Shown: piece by piece, positions 32,779-41,097 of the stretch | How the letters are laid out: each line of letters starts with the position of its first letter | How positions within the stretch are numbered: position 1 is the stretch's first letter | Assembly (NCBI GenBank): GCA_001799735.1 | Contig: MGUA01000005.1 | Location: forward strand, 126,920 to 184,086 | Origin: Elusimicrobia bacterium GWB2_63_22 | GTDB taxonomy: Bacteria > Elusimicrobiota > Elusimicrobia > Elusimicrobiales > UBA9959 | Direction of reading: 5' to 3' | DNA: 57,167 nucleotides | Notes under the pieces: generated by a model | Database searches by the model: none | What the model was told of the DNA's origin: nothing | The model's input: the letters and a program-made list of their open reading frames with translations, nothing else | Translations under genes and position numbers: made by a program

Positions 32779-35133
32779 CTACCGCACGTATAAATATTTC
32801 TGGAACTCAATAAACGTGTTGCGTATCTCCTGCACACTGCCCAATTGGGTTGTGGCGTCGTCTATGGCGTGATATTTCAGGGTCAAGAGGTCGGGCAGTT
32901 TCTCCTGGTCCAACTCCTCTACGCCGGTTTCTATGTATTTAGCCAGGACAAAATCCAGGAACTCCTGCTGGCGGGAGCCTAGGCCGGTATGTATCTGGGA
33001 TATTGCCTTTGCTACCCTGGCTTCGCGGGTAATTGGCTTAATGGAAAAAGCTATGTATTCCAACACGTCAAAAAGGTCGCTCTTTTCCGCGTTTATGAGT
33101 TTTTGCAGCGTAGCGAGGTCATCCCGTGTGTAGCCGGCGTCGGCAAGTTTATCCAGCATAGCTTTGCGGGTTATGGGGTTGGACCAGACTTTGCGCAGCT
33201 CATCTTCGCTTTTAAAGAAAGTGGGCAGCGCGCCGAACAGGTCACGGATGAACTCTTCCGCGGAGATTGGTTTGCCGTCAGCGCTGTAGAATGTGGTGGA
33301 GATCATGTGCTGGATCTCGCGCTCTTTTCCGTCGCGCAGCTTGATCTTTACTTTTTTAATGCATTCGCAGGGGCGTTTGCCGCACTTCGGACAAGGCGGC
33401 TTTTCGCATTCGCAAGGCTTTTGGCCGCATACAGGGCAGGGCTGGCCGGGCTTATGCTCGCATACGCAGGGCTTCTGCCCGCATTTCTCACAAATTTCAG
33501 CTACAGGCTCGCCATCCCATTCGGGGTCTGAAAAGTGATGGTAGGCATTCACAAAATCATAAATGGTGAAGTACTCTTTGCCGTCGAATAGGCGCGTGCC
33601 GCGGCCTATGATCTGCTTAAACTCTATCATCGAGTTAATAGGCCGCATCAGAACGATGTTGCGGATATTGCGGGCGTCCACGCCAGTGGATAATTTCTGG
33701 GAGGTAGTCAGGATGGTGGGGATACTCTTTTCGTTGTCCTGGAATTCCCGCAAGTACTGGTCTCCCAGGTCTCCGTCATCAGCGGTAACGCGGACGCAGT
33801 AGTTGGGCTCCCGGCTTGTCTTATTCTGGTTTATCAAATCCCGCACCAGGGCGGCGTGGGCCTGCGTGGCGCAGAAAACAAGGGTTTTCTCTTTCTGATT
33901 TATTTCAGAGAGGAAGATCTGCACGCGCTTGGCTTCGCGCTCTTTTATTTCAATGATCCTGTTGAATTCAGGCTCGGCATAAATTCTGCCTGTTTCCACC
34001 TCGCCCTCAATTACATGGTCGTCCGAGGTAAAACTATAATCATCCAGCGTGGTTTTTACCCGCTTTAAGCGGAATGGTGTAAGATAACCGTCGTTGATGC
34101 CTTCTTTCAGGGAATAAATATAGACCGGCTCGCCGAAATAATCGTAAGTGTCCCGGTTGTCTTCGCGCCGGGGCGTGGCGGTAAGGCCAAGCTGAACAGC
34201 CGGGGCGAAATATTCCATAATACTGCGCCAGTTGCTTTCATCGTTGGCACCGCCCCGGTGGCACTCGTCTATTACGATGAAGTCAAAATAGTCCCTAGGG
34301 TAGTCGCCGAAATGGGGCGTATTGTCCGGCCCGCTCATGAATGTCTGAAAAATAGTAAAGAAGATGCTGCCGTTCGTGGGGACTTTACCTTTCTTACGTA
34401 TTTCATCCGGGCTTATGCGCACCAATGCGTCTTCCGGGAATGAGGTAAAGGCATTAAAGGCCTGATTTGCAAGAATATTCCGATCAGCAAGGAAAAGTAT
34501 GCGGGGCCGGCGCGTGCCGTCTTTTTTAAGATTCCAGCGGGTCTGGAAAAGCTTCCAAGCTATCTGAAAAGCTATAAAGGTTTTGCCGGTGCCGGTGGCG
34601 AGGGTCAGCAAAATACGCTGTTTGCCGTCGGCTATGGCCGCCATGGCGTTATTGATGGCGATTTCCTGATAATAATACACTTGCTTAGTGCCGCCGATGT
34701 CGTCAAACGGTGTAGCATTGAACAGGTCCCGCCATTGGTTTGTGGCGGCAAATTTTTTATTCCAGAGTTCTTCGGGTGTGGGAAAAGCGGCAATGGGGCC
34801 TTCTTTGCCGCTCTGCATATCTATCTGATATATCGTTTTTCCATCGCAGGCGTAGGTATTATCCAGGCGCAACTTCTCCGCGTAGTTCTTTGCCTGGGCG
34901 ACACCTTCTGCCACGCCCTTAATAGTGTTTTTGGCCTCGACTACGGCTAGTTTGCAGCCTTTATAAGACAGCACGTAATCCGCGATAAGCGGCTTAGCGC
35001 GTTTGCCGCCCACCAGGAGTTTCCCCGCGGTAATGTGGTATTCGCGGTGCACCTTTGTGCCTTCCACCGCGCCCCAGCCGCTTGCTTTCAGCTTGGGATC
35101 AATAAGTTCCGCCCTGGTTTCGGCTTCATTCAT
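32779..35133 (-). CDS. hsdR: Type I restriction enzyme, R subunit (HsdR)
   Basis: 784 residues. N-terminal nuclease region (NEAETRAELIDPKL, YVLSYKGCKLAVVEAKNT with the E-x-K core), Walker A LTLATGTGKT (about 176-185), DEAD-type box IDECHRGG (about 286-293), and motif VI QIIGRGTRLFDG. Residues 546-590 contain three tandem CxxCGxxPCxC units (12 Cys), an unusual zinc-binding insert. The C-terminus resembles EcoEI-type R subunits. HsdR translocates and cuts unmethylated DNA with HsdM and HsdS. The start overlaps hsdS by 4 nt. The chain is shorter than classic 1000-residue HsdR proteins but fits the EcoEI-like group. Confidence 0.92.
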   Translation of the reverse strand: MNEAETRAELIDPKLKASGWGAVEGTKVHREYHITAGKLLVGGKRAKPLIADYVLSYKGCKLAVVEAKNTIKGVAEGVAQAKNYAEKLRLDNTYACDGKTIYQIDMQSGKEGPIAAFPTPEELWNKKFAATNQWRDLFNATPFDDIGGTKQVYYYQEIAINNAMAAIADGKQRILLTLATGTGKTFIAFQIAWKLFQTRWNLKKDGTRRPRILFLADRNILANQAFNAFTSFPEDALVRISPDEIRKKGKVPTNGSIFFTIFQTFMSGPDNTPHFGDYPRDYFDFIVIDECHRGGANDESNWRSIMEYFAPAVQLGLTATPRREDNRDTYDYFGEPVYIYSLKEGINDGYLTPFRLKRVKTTLDDYSFTSDDHVIEGEVETGRIYAEPEFNRIIEIKEREAKRVQIFLSEINQKEKTLVFCATQAHAALVRDLINQNKTSREPNYCVRVTADDGDLGDQYLREFQDNEKSIPTILTTSQKLSTGVDARNIRNIVLMRPINSMIEFKQIIGRGTRLFDGKEYFTIYDFVNAYHHFSDPEWDGEPVAEICEKCGQKPCVCEHKPGQPCPVCGQKPCECEKPPCPKCGKRPCECIKKVKIKLRDGKEREIQHMISTTFYSADGKPISAEEFIRDLFGALPTFFKSEDELRKVWSNPITRKAMLDKLADAGYTRDDLATLQKLINAEKSDLFDVLEYIAFSIKPITREARVAKAISQIHTGLGSRQQEFLDFVLAKYIETGVEELDQEKLPDLLTLKYHAIDDATTQLGSVQEIRNTFIEFQKYLYVR

Positions 35134-36266
35134 GATTTAGCCCCTGCTAGCTCACCGCTGAAGGCTTTCTGCAATATGGACTTCTTCAACTCTTCAAGGT
35201 CAGCAAGTTTTCTTGTATAAACCGATTCTATTCGTTGGATTTCAGTAGCAAGCGAGTTAAGTCTTTTAACGATATTCTTTTGTACAGCTATTGGAGGAAC
35301 TGGGATTGGGTAACGCATCAATTTGGCGCCATTTATATTCGCCTGATTGACACTTGAGATTGTTACGGTTTTCCCATACTTCATAGCCATATCACTATTG
35401 AGAAAGTAGTTCAAATAATCAGCGTCCAACATTTTTTCTTTTCTGTGTATCCTGATCAGATAGCCCGCAAAGATTGCCGGCCTTTCACTTTTATAAATAG
35501 CTGTTTTTCCAACCCACTCAGGGCTATTTGTTCGATTGAACAGAACATCGTTATGTTTGAGTAGATATTTCTTTGTTTCGATCTTGTCATCAGAATAGAC
35601 CAGCTTCGTCCAATCAATTCTTCCATTTTGAATATTGCCCATCCGCAGAACTGGGACCTTGCCGTTCTTCTTTGATTTTGAAGACGTGCCATACTCAACG
35701 TCTTCACAGACTTCACCCAACAACTTCTGCTCCCACTTATTATTCAACAACTCCGATTGCAGATAACTCTTAAAAAGTTCGCGGGAGCTGGATAGATTCT
35801 TTTCGGCATTCTCTTTCGCCTTGGCAATCGCGTCAAAAGCCTCATCTAAAACAGCCACAATGCGTTTTTGCTCAGGTATGGGCAGGACTAAAATTGGCTC
35901 ATCGGCATAATCCTTGAAATATATATGAGGTATGGTGCTGCCATTCTTGTATTTCCCAAAGTCAATACTGCTAAGGAAGTAGAAAAAGTACCGGATATTT
36001 AAAATATCTTTTGGCACTAGATATTGCAGAGTTCCAATTACAGAAGAATGGGCCGGCAGCAAAGAGAGCCGCCCAATCCCAGCACCATCCTTAATTATCG
36101 CGACATACTCTTTATCCTGGTGATAGAAACTTACATTTTTAATAAAACCACCTGCCCCGAAGATCGGATAAGCCCCATCTTCATTTGCCAACTGATTCTG
36201 AGAAATATTGGAGGATGATTTATCGCAGACATCACCCAGTCTTTTCACTTCCCTCTTCACTTTCAT
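35130..36266 (-). CDS. hsdS: Type I restriction-modification specificity subunit (HsdS)
   Basis: 378 residues with two target-recognition domains, each followed by a conserved helix: first IPEQKRIVAVLDEAFDAIAK (about residues 128-147), second PPIAVQKNIVKRLNSLATEI (about 323-342). The N-terminal recognition domain begins RLGDVCDKSSSNISQNQL; the second has LGEVCEDVEYGTSSKSKKNG. HsdS sets the bipartite DNA target of the complex; the target cannot be read from the sequence. It overlaps hsdM and hsdR by 4 nt each. Local AT content is among the highest in the window, as expected for a frequently exchanged gene. Confidence 0.93.
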   Translation of the reverse strand: MKVKREVKRLGDVCDKSSSNISQNQLANEDGAYPIFGAGGFIKNVSFYHQDKEYVAIIKDGAGIGRLSLLPAHSSVIGTLQYLVPKDILNIRYFFYFLSSIDFGKYKNGSTIPHIYFKDYADEPILVLPIPEQKRIVAVLDEAFDAIAKAKENAEKNLSSSRELFKSYLQSELLNNKWEQKLLGEVCEDVEYGTSSKSKKNGKVPVLRMGNIQNGRIDWTKLVYSDDKIETKKYLLKHNDVLFNRTNSPEWVGKTAIYKSERPAIFAGYLIRIHRKEKMLDADYLNYFLNSDMAMKYGKTVTISSVNQANINGAKLMRYPIPVPPIAVQKNIVKRLNSLATEIQRIESVYTRKLADLEELKKSILQKAFSGELAGAKS

Positions 36267-37717
36267 ACCAACCCTTTGATGGTTTTTAATATCTCGGCAG
36301 TTTCTTCATCCAGCTCTTTCATTTCAGCGAGAATATCTTTCGGGTCGCGCAGGGCGGCTTCATCTTTTTTATTCGGGTTCTTTGCGGAAAGGTCGAAGGT
36401 CTCTGTATCAATATCCGCCACACTAACCGACCAGGAATTTTCTGAATTGGCCTTGGTCTTTTGCAGCTTAACGAACTCGGCCAAATCTTTTTCATTCAGT
36501 GGGTTTGTTTTCCCAAGGTTTCTGCCAGCGTTCAATTGGTAATACCAAATCTTACGAGTTGGCGAACCTTTTTCAAAAAACAGGACCACGGTTTTAACGC
36601 CAGCTCCGGTGAATGTCCCACCGGGTAGGTCCAGTACCGTATGCAGGTTGCAGCTTGCCAGCAACTGCTTGCGCAGGCTGACGGAGGCATTGTCCGTATT
36701 GGAGAGGAACGTGTTTTTTATAACCACGCCCGCCCGGCCACCGGCTTTAAGTATCTTGATGAAATGCTGTAGGAACAGGAAAGCGGTCTCGCCTGTCTTT
36801 ATAGGAAAGTTCTGCTGAACCTCGGCCCGCTCTTTACCGCCAAAGGGCGGATTGGCAAGCACAATGTTGTAGCGGTTCTTTTCCTGTATATCGGCAAGGT
36901 TCTCGGCCAAAGTATTGGTGTGCACAATATTGGGGGCTTCCACGCCGTGCAATATCATGTTCATGATGCCTATTATGTAGGCCAGGCCCTTCTTTTCCTT
37001 GCCGTAGAAAGTCTTTTTCTGGAGCGTTTCAGCGTCTTTGGTGGTCAGGGTCTTGCTGGCCTTTAAATACTCAAAAGCTTCGCACAAAAAGCCCGCCGAC
37101 CCGACTGCGCCGTCATAGATCTTGTCGCCGATAGCCGGGGCAACAACTTTCACAATGGTTTTAATAAGCGGGCGGGGCGTATAATACTCGCCGCCGTTGC
37201 GTCCGGCGTTGCCCATGTTCTGAATTTTACCCTCGTAGAGATGGGACATTTCATGTTTTTCGGTATGGGAACGGAAGCGGAGGCCATCAATCAGGTTGAT
37301 GACTTCCCGCATATTGTAGCCGCTCTGGATCTTGTTTTTGAGCTCGCTGAATATTTCGCCTATCTTGTATTCAATGGTGTCGGCGCTTTCGGCGGTAGCT
37401 TTAAACTTCTTCAGGTAGGGGAACAGTTTATGATCAACAAAATCTTTCAGGTCGTCCCCGGTCAAAGCCTTGTGATGGTCAATCTTGCCATCCTTGCCCC
37501 TAGGCGCCGCCCAGGTTTCCCATTTATAGTCGCGGCTGATAATCGCGGTGTAGTGCTTGCCCCTCAACTCCGCTGCCGCCTGTTTGTCTTTTTCAAGGTC
37601 TTCCAGGTACTTCAAGAACAGAATCCAGGAGGTCTGCTCAACATAATCCAGTTCACTGGAACAACCGGCGTCCTTGTGCAGAATATCATCGATGTTTTTA
37701 AAAGCCTGTTCAAACAT
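36263..37717 (-). CDS. hsdM: Type I restriction-modification DNA methyltransferase (HsdM)
   Basis: 484 residues. N-terminal helical HsdM_N domain (FKNIDDILHKDAGC, WILFLKYLEDLEKDK), SAM-binding motif I DGAVGSAGFL (about 201-210) and catalytic motif IV NPPFGG (about 287-292), which marks an N6-adenine methyltransferase. GEYYTPRPLIKTIV before motif I is typical. It methylates the sites that HsdR would otherwise target. It is the first gene of hsdM-hsdS-hsdR, all joined by 4-nt overlaps. AGGA lies about 7 nt before the ATG and a TATAAT is found upstream at 37803-37798. Confidence 0.95.
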   Translation of the reverse strand: MFEQAFKNIDDILHKDAGCSSELDYVEQTSWILFLKYLEDLEKDKQAAAELRGKHYTAIISRDYKWETWAAPRGKDGKIDHHKALTGDDLKDFVDHKLFPYLKKFKATAESADTIEYKIGEIFSELKNKIQSGYNMREVINLIDGLRFRSHTEKHEMSHLYEGKIQNMGNAGRNGGEYYTPRPLIKTIVKVVAPAIGDKIYDGAVGSAGFLCEAFEYLKASKTLTTKDAETLQKKTFYGKEKKGLAYIIGIMNMILHGVEAPNIVHTNTLAENLADIQEKNRYNIVLANPPFGGKERAEVQQNFPIKTGETAFLFLQHFIKILKAGGRAGVVIKNTFLSNTDNASVSLRKQLLASCNLHTVLDLPGGTFTGAGVKTVVLFFEKGSPTRKIWYYQLNAGRNLGKTNPLNEKDLAEFVKLQKTKANSENSWSVSVADIDTETFDLSAKNPNKKDEAALRDPKDILAEMKELDEETAEILKTIKGLV

Positions 37718-38029
37718 TTTTAGTCCTAATAATGAGAAGCGGTACTTCTTATTTAAAAAGTTATATTCGGGCGTGGATAGCAGCCCCCTAATAATTAATT
37801 ATATTGCTTTGAGCGACAGATTGCTATTAAATTTCCGTTCTTTTGCTGTTAAACTGAGCAACCATTAAAATAGTATACGGCATCAACCCGACAACGGCAT
37901 GTCGCGTTGGGAATGGGCCGGGCCAGGCCGGGTGCGCCAGCCACAGACACAAAACCGACCACAGTCAATCCATCCCGGCCGGCGCTTCCGGCATTTTCCA
38001 ATGTCCGGAAGCAACTGATATACTAGACT
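37718..38029. other. Divergent intergenic region at the right end of the island
   Basis: 312 bp. The left part is AT-rich and contains the hsdM leader with a minus-strand TATAAT at 37803-37798 and a small dyad AGAAG..CTTCT near 37735-37751. GC content jumps at about 37880, which marks the probable island border. The right part holds a dyad and -10 box for the DMT gene. No copy of the left junction sequence (CCCGCCAAATTTTC) is seen here, so the right attachment site is not identified. Confidence 0.5.
37984..38024 (+). promoter_or_regulatory. Dyad and -10 box of the histidine-rich exporter gene
   Basis: An inverted repeat GCTTCCGG-CATT / AATG-T-CCGGAAGC occupies 37984-38012, immediately upstream of TATACT (38019-38024). 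ATG 38030 follows after 5 nt. The dyad overlaps the -35 area, which suits a metal-responsive regulator; that is inference. Confidence 0.5.
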
Positions 38030-39061
38030 ATGGGTAAACAATCTTTAGCAGTTTTCCTGTCGGTAGCGGCGGCTTTCTTTTTCGGCATCTCCACCCCGTT
38101 AAGCAAAGCCCTCGTTCTAGATCTTAATCCTTTCCTGCTCGCCGGCCTGCTCTACCTTGGCGCAGGGCTCGGCCTGTCGGCCCTGGCCCTCTTCGGTAAA
38201 AAGAAGGAAGTGCCGGCCGGGAAAAAGTTCAACTACAAATACATAGCAGGCATGGTGGTCTTCGGCGGCCTGCTCGGCCCCGTGTTCCTCATGTGGGCTA
38301 TAAAGATAGCGCCGGCGGCCTCGGTTTCCATCTGGCTTAATATGGAACTGGTCGCCACCGCCGTGCTGGGGCACCTCCTGTTCAAAGACCACCTGGACAA
38401 GGCGGGCTGGTTGAGCGTCGCCCTCAGCCTGAGCGCGGGCATCCTGCTTTCCTACAGCGGCGGCATAGCCGGTTTCACCGCCGGCCTGCTGGTGGCGCTG
38501 GCCTGTTTCTGCTGGGGCTTCGACAACCATTTTACGGCGCTTATCGACGACCTTTCCCCGTCCCGCAGCACCATGATCAAAGGCCTGGCGGCGGGCGCCA
38601 CCAACCTGCTTATAGGCCTGGCCCTGGCCGGCAGTTTCCCGCCCGCCGCGGCTGCAGGTAAAGCCCTGCTGGTGGGTTTCCTGTGCTACGGCCTGAGCAT
38701 TACCTTCTATATTTCCTCGGCGCAGAAGCTCGGCGCGGTGCGCAGCCAGCTCATCTTTTCCATAGCGCCGCTTTTCGGCGTGGCGCTTTCGGTCCTGGCC
38801 CTGGGCGAAGCGCTTTCCCCGGCGCAGGCTGTTTCCGGCGCGCTTCTTTTTATTTCCGTCTGGCTGATGCTGGCGGAGAAACACAGCCATCAGCACGAAC
38901 ACGTCGAAACGGAACATACGCACCAGCACAGCCACGAAGACCTTCATCACGAGCATCACGCGGCCGCGCCGGCGCGGCCGCACGCGCATTTCCATAAGCA
39001 CTCCGGGGCAACGCACGCGCACCCGCACTGGCCCGACCTGCACCACCGGCACGTCCACTAA
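38030..39061 (+). CDS. EamA/DMT family transporter with a histidine-rich tail
   Basis: 343 residues. Ten membrane helices in two EamA repeats (for example LAVFLSVAAAFFFGISTPLS, FGGLLGPVFLMWAIKIAPAA, then SQLIFSIAPLFGVALSVLAL). From residue 288 the C-terminus is a cytoplasmic or periplasmic tail with about 25 His in 55 residues (HSHQHEHVETEHTHQHSHED and later). Such tails bind Zn, Ni or Co. DMT proteins export small molecules, and this one is likely tied to metal handling, since the next genes are a second His-rich protein and a HupE permease. It seems to be read from a leaderless message. Confidence 0.85.
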   Translation: MGKQSLAVFLSVAAAFFFGISTPLSKALVLDLNPFLLAGLLYLGAGLGLSALALFGKKKEVPAGKKFNYKYIAGMVVFGGLLGPVFLMWAIKIAPAASVSIWLNMELVATAVLGHLLFKDHLDKAGWLSVALSLSAGILLSYSGGIAGFTAGLLVALACFCWGFDNHFTALIDDLSPSRSTMIKGLAAGATNLLIGLALAGSFPPAAAAGKALLVGFLCYGLSITFYISSAQKLGAVRSQLIFSIAPLFGVALSVLALGEALSPAQAVSGALLFISVWLMLAEKHSHQHEHVETEHTHQHSHEDLHHEHHAAAPARPHAHFHKHSGATHAHPHWPDLHHRHVH

Positions 39062-39086
39062 CGGGCATTCTGATCCCGGAAAGAGC

Positions 39087-39092
39087 TATAAT
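39087..39092 (+). promoter_or_regulatory. Perfect -10 box before the small His-rich gene
   Basis: TATAAT at 39087-39092, then 7 nt, then ATG 39100. No Shine-Dalgarno sequence is present. The -35 region is weak. Confidence 0.5.
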
Positions 39093-39099
39093 TTACACA

Positions 39100-39504
39100 A
39101 TGGTTCCGGCTAAAAGCGTGCATATTTCTCTTGTGGCCCTGCTGCTGCTGGGCGCTTTTTCTTTTTCCGGGAGATTCGCGCATTTGGAGGAGCATTCGCT
39201 AAACTCCGCGCATGAACACTCGCATAACGGGGCAAACCACTCCCATGAACATGGCTCCGGCCCCGACCATCACGATCTAAGCCCCGCGCCGCTTTTCCCC
39301 GTCAGGGAGCATCAGATCCTCGCTGTGCCGCCGCACCGCTCCGCAGGGGCTGGTTCGCCTTTCCTTCCCGCCCTGCTTGCCGGCCCTGTTTTTGAAAGCC
39401 CGGAGCTGCTGTTTCGGGCGGCGCCTCCTTTTTCATCTTTGTCCCCAGCCATTCCTCATTCCGGCCTCCGTTCCGGCCGGTCTCCTCCATCCCGCCGCTG
39501 CTGA
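39100..39504 (+). CDS. Small exported histidine-rich protein, putative metal binder
   Basis: 134 residues. N-terminal signal-like segment (ISLVALLLLGAFSFSGRFAH), then a His-rich stretch HSHNGANHSHEHGSGPDHHD at about residues 41-60, likely binding Zn, Ni or Co in the periplasm. The C-terminal 70 residues are Pro/Ser/Ala-rich with low complexity. The composition of that tail is weak evidence for protein, so the true end might be different. It lies 38 nt after the DMT gene and 133 nt before the HupE gene, and has its own -10 box. Confidence 0.6.
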   Translation: MVPAKSVHISLVALLLLGAFSFSGRFAHLEEHSLNSAHEHSHNGANHSHEHGSGPDHHDLSPAPLFPVREHQILAVPPHRSAGAGSPFLPALLAGPVFESPELLFRAAPPFSSLSPAIPHSGLRSGRSPPSRRC

Positions 39505-39637
39505 CGCTTCCCCCGCCGGCGCCGCAAGGCCGCCGGTCCTATTAATTGATATTACTCGCCGTCAGCGTGTGTGACTGCGAAGCGGTTCCAGCGGCGCTTG
39601 CCGCTGTGCTAATGGCGCTGAATAGGGAAATATAATT

Positions 39638-40375
39638 ATGCTTCAAAAAAACATAGTACCTCATAGCCGCCGGCGCGGCTTCAATAAATTGCTCGTCTTC
39701 CTGGGCCTGTTCGCGGCGCTGGCCGCGCTCTTCTGCTTTGTCCCGGACGCCTCCGCCCACGGCGTGACGGCGGGCGACAAGGGTTACATCCAGGAAAGCT
39801 CCGGCAGCCTTGCCATCCCTTTCATCTACCTGGGCGCCAAGCACATGGTGACCGGCTACGACCACCTGTTGTTCCTGGTGGGCGTGGTATTCTTTCTCTA
39901 CCGCTTCAGGGACGTCGGCATTTACGTCAGCCTGTTCGCGGTCGGGCATACGGTCACGCTGCTGACGGGCACCCTGCTGAAGATCGAGGTCAGCGCCTAT
40001 CTCATCGACGCCATTATCGGCTTCTCCATAGTCTATAAAGCGCTCGACAACATGGGCGCGTACCAGCGCTGGTTCGGCTTCCAGCCAAATACAAAGATCG
40101 CCACGCTGGTCTTCGGCCTGTTCCACGGTTTCGGCCTGGCCACAAAGATACTTGATTATAAAGTCTCATCGGACGGGCTTATACCCAACCTCATCTCTTT
40201 CAATATAGGGGTGGAACTGGGACAGTTGATGGGACTGGCCATGATACTCATCGCCATGGGCTTCTGGCGGCGGTCCGGGGACTTCATGCGGCACGCCTAC
40301 GCGGCGCAGGTGGTGTTGATGGCAGGCGGCTTCCTGCTGGTGGGCTATCAGCTTACCGGCTTTTTTATCTCTTAA
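39638..40375 (+). CDS. HupE/UreJ family membrane protein, probable Ni/Co permease
   Basis: 245 residues. A signal-like segment ending in DASAHG is followed by a HupE/UreJ_2 domain with about six helices: IPFIYLGAKHMVTGYDHLLF contains the family H-x(4)-G-x-DHLLF metal-site motif, then FAVGHTVTLLTG, AIIGFSIVYKALDNM and FGLFHGFGLATKI. The His residues in these helices probably form the transport path. HupE/UreJ proteins move nickel or cobalt across a membrane. AGGG lies about 9 nt before the ATG. It lies with the His-rich genes and the anchor protein in one metal group. Confidence 0.85.
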   Translation: MLQKNIVPHSRRRGFNKLLVFLGLFAALAALFCFVPDASAHGVTAGDKGYIQESSGSLAIPFIYLGAKHMVTGYDHLLFLVGVVFFLYRFRDVGIYVSLFAVGHTVTLLTGTLLKIEVSAYLIDAIIGFSIVYKALDNMGAYQRWFGFQPNTKIATLVFGLFHGFGLATKILDYKVSSDGLIPNLISFNIGVELGQLMGLAMILIAMGFWRRSGDFMRHAYAAQVVLMAGGFLLVGYQLTGFFIS

Positions 40376-40402
40376 GCGCATAAATATTTACAGGAGAACA
40401 TC

Positions 40403-41035
40403 ATGTACAACGCAAACTTCCCTCATAAATCAGAACTTCCCTCCACGGCCAAGCTTATAAAGTCCACTGTCCTCGCCGCCGTTGCGGCGGGTGTCATACT
40501 TGTCACCGTAGTTATGCCGGCCGAATACGGCATAGACCCTGTTGGCGTGGGCCGCCTGCTGGGGCTTAAAAAGATGGGCGAGATAAAAATGTCCCTGGCG
40601 CGTGAAGCCGCCGCCGAGGCAGCCTCGCTGCCAGTCGCCGAAATCCGGCCCGCCGTACAGGAAATGCGGTCGGCCCCGGTTTCTGCCCCGGAAAAAGCCA
40701 AAGCCGCCGCGCCGGTCCGCGCCGATGAAATGAGCCTGACCCTGGCACCCAACCAGGGAGCCGAGATAAAGCTGGCGCTGGCGAAAGGGAAAAAAGCGAA
40801 ATACACCTGGACCAGCAGCGGCGGCCGCGCCAATTACGACATCCACGGCGATTCCAAAGAATTGGGCATTAAATATCACGGCTACGGCAAAGGCTCAGAG
40901 AAAACCGCCTCGGGCGTCCTCACGGCCGCTTTTGACGGCCACCACGGCTGGTTCTGGCGCAACCGCACCAACGCCGCGCTTACCGTCACCCTCAACGTCA
41001 GCGGAGAATATACCGGCATTAAGAAGATAGATTAG
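40403..41035 (+). CDS. Membrane-anchored periplasmic protein linked to HupE (transmembrane anchor protein)
   Basis: 210 residues. One membrane helix at 21-42 (TVLAAVAAGVILVTVVMPAE), an Ala/Pro-rich linker (60-105) and a C-terminal periplasmic domain (MSLTLAPNQGAEIKLALAKG, YTWTSSGGRANYDIHGDSKE, GYGKGSEKTASGVLTAAFDG, HHGWFWRNRTNAALTVTLNV). This type of protein is repeatedly found next to HupE/UreJ permeases and is usually called transmembrane anchor protein; no biochemical role is known to me. AGGAG lies 6 nt before the ATG, 27 nt after the HupE stop. Confidence 0.75.
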   Translation: MYNANFPHKSELPSTAKLIKSTVLAAVAAGVILVTVVMPAEYGIDPVGVGRLLGLKKMGEIKMSLAREAAAEAASLPVAEIRPAVQEMRSAPVSAPEKAKAAAPVRADEMSLTLAPNQGAEIKLALAKGKKAKYTWTSSGGRANYDIHGDSKELGIKYHGYGKGSEKTASGVLTAAFDGHHGWFWRNRTNAALTVTLNVSGEYTGIKKID

Positions 41036-41097
41036 GTTCGCAATAGGGCAGAGGAAAGGCGCGGTGCGTCTTCCCGGCCGCGCGAATATATTCTGAG

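Noticed and set aside
23405-37880. Island as a prophage
   Set aside because: Apart from the recombinase there are no capsid, tail, terminase, portal or lysis genes.
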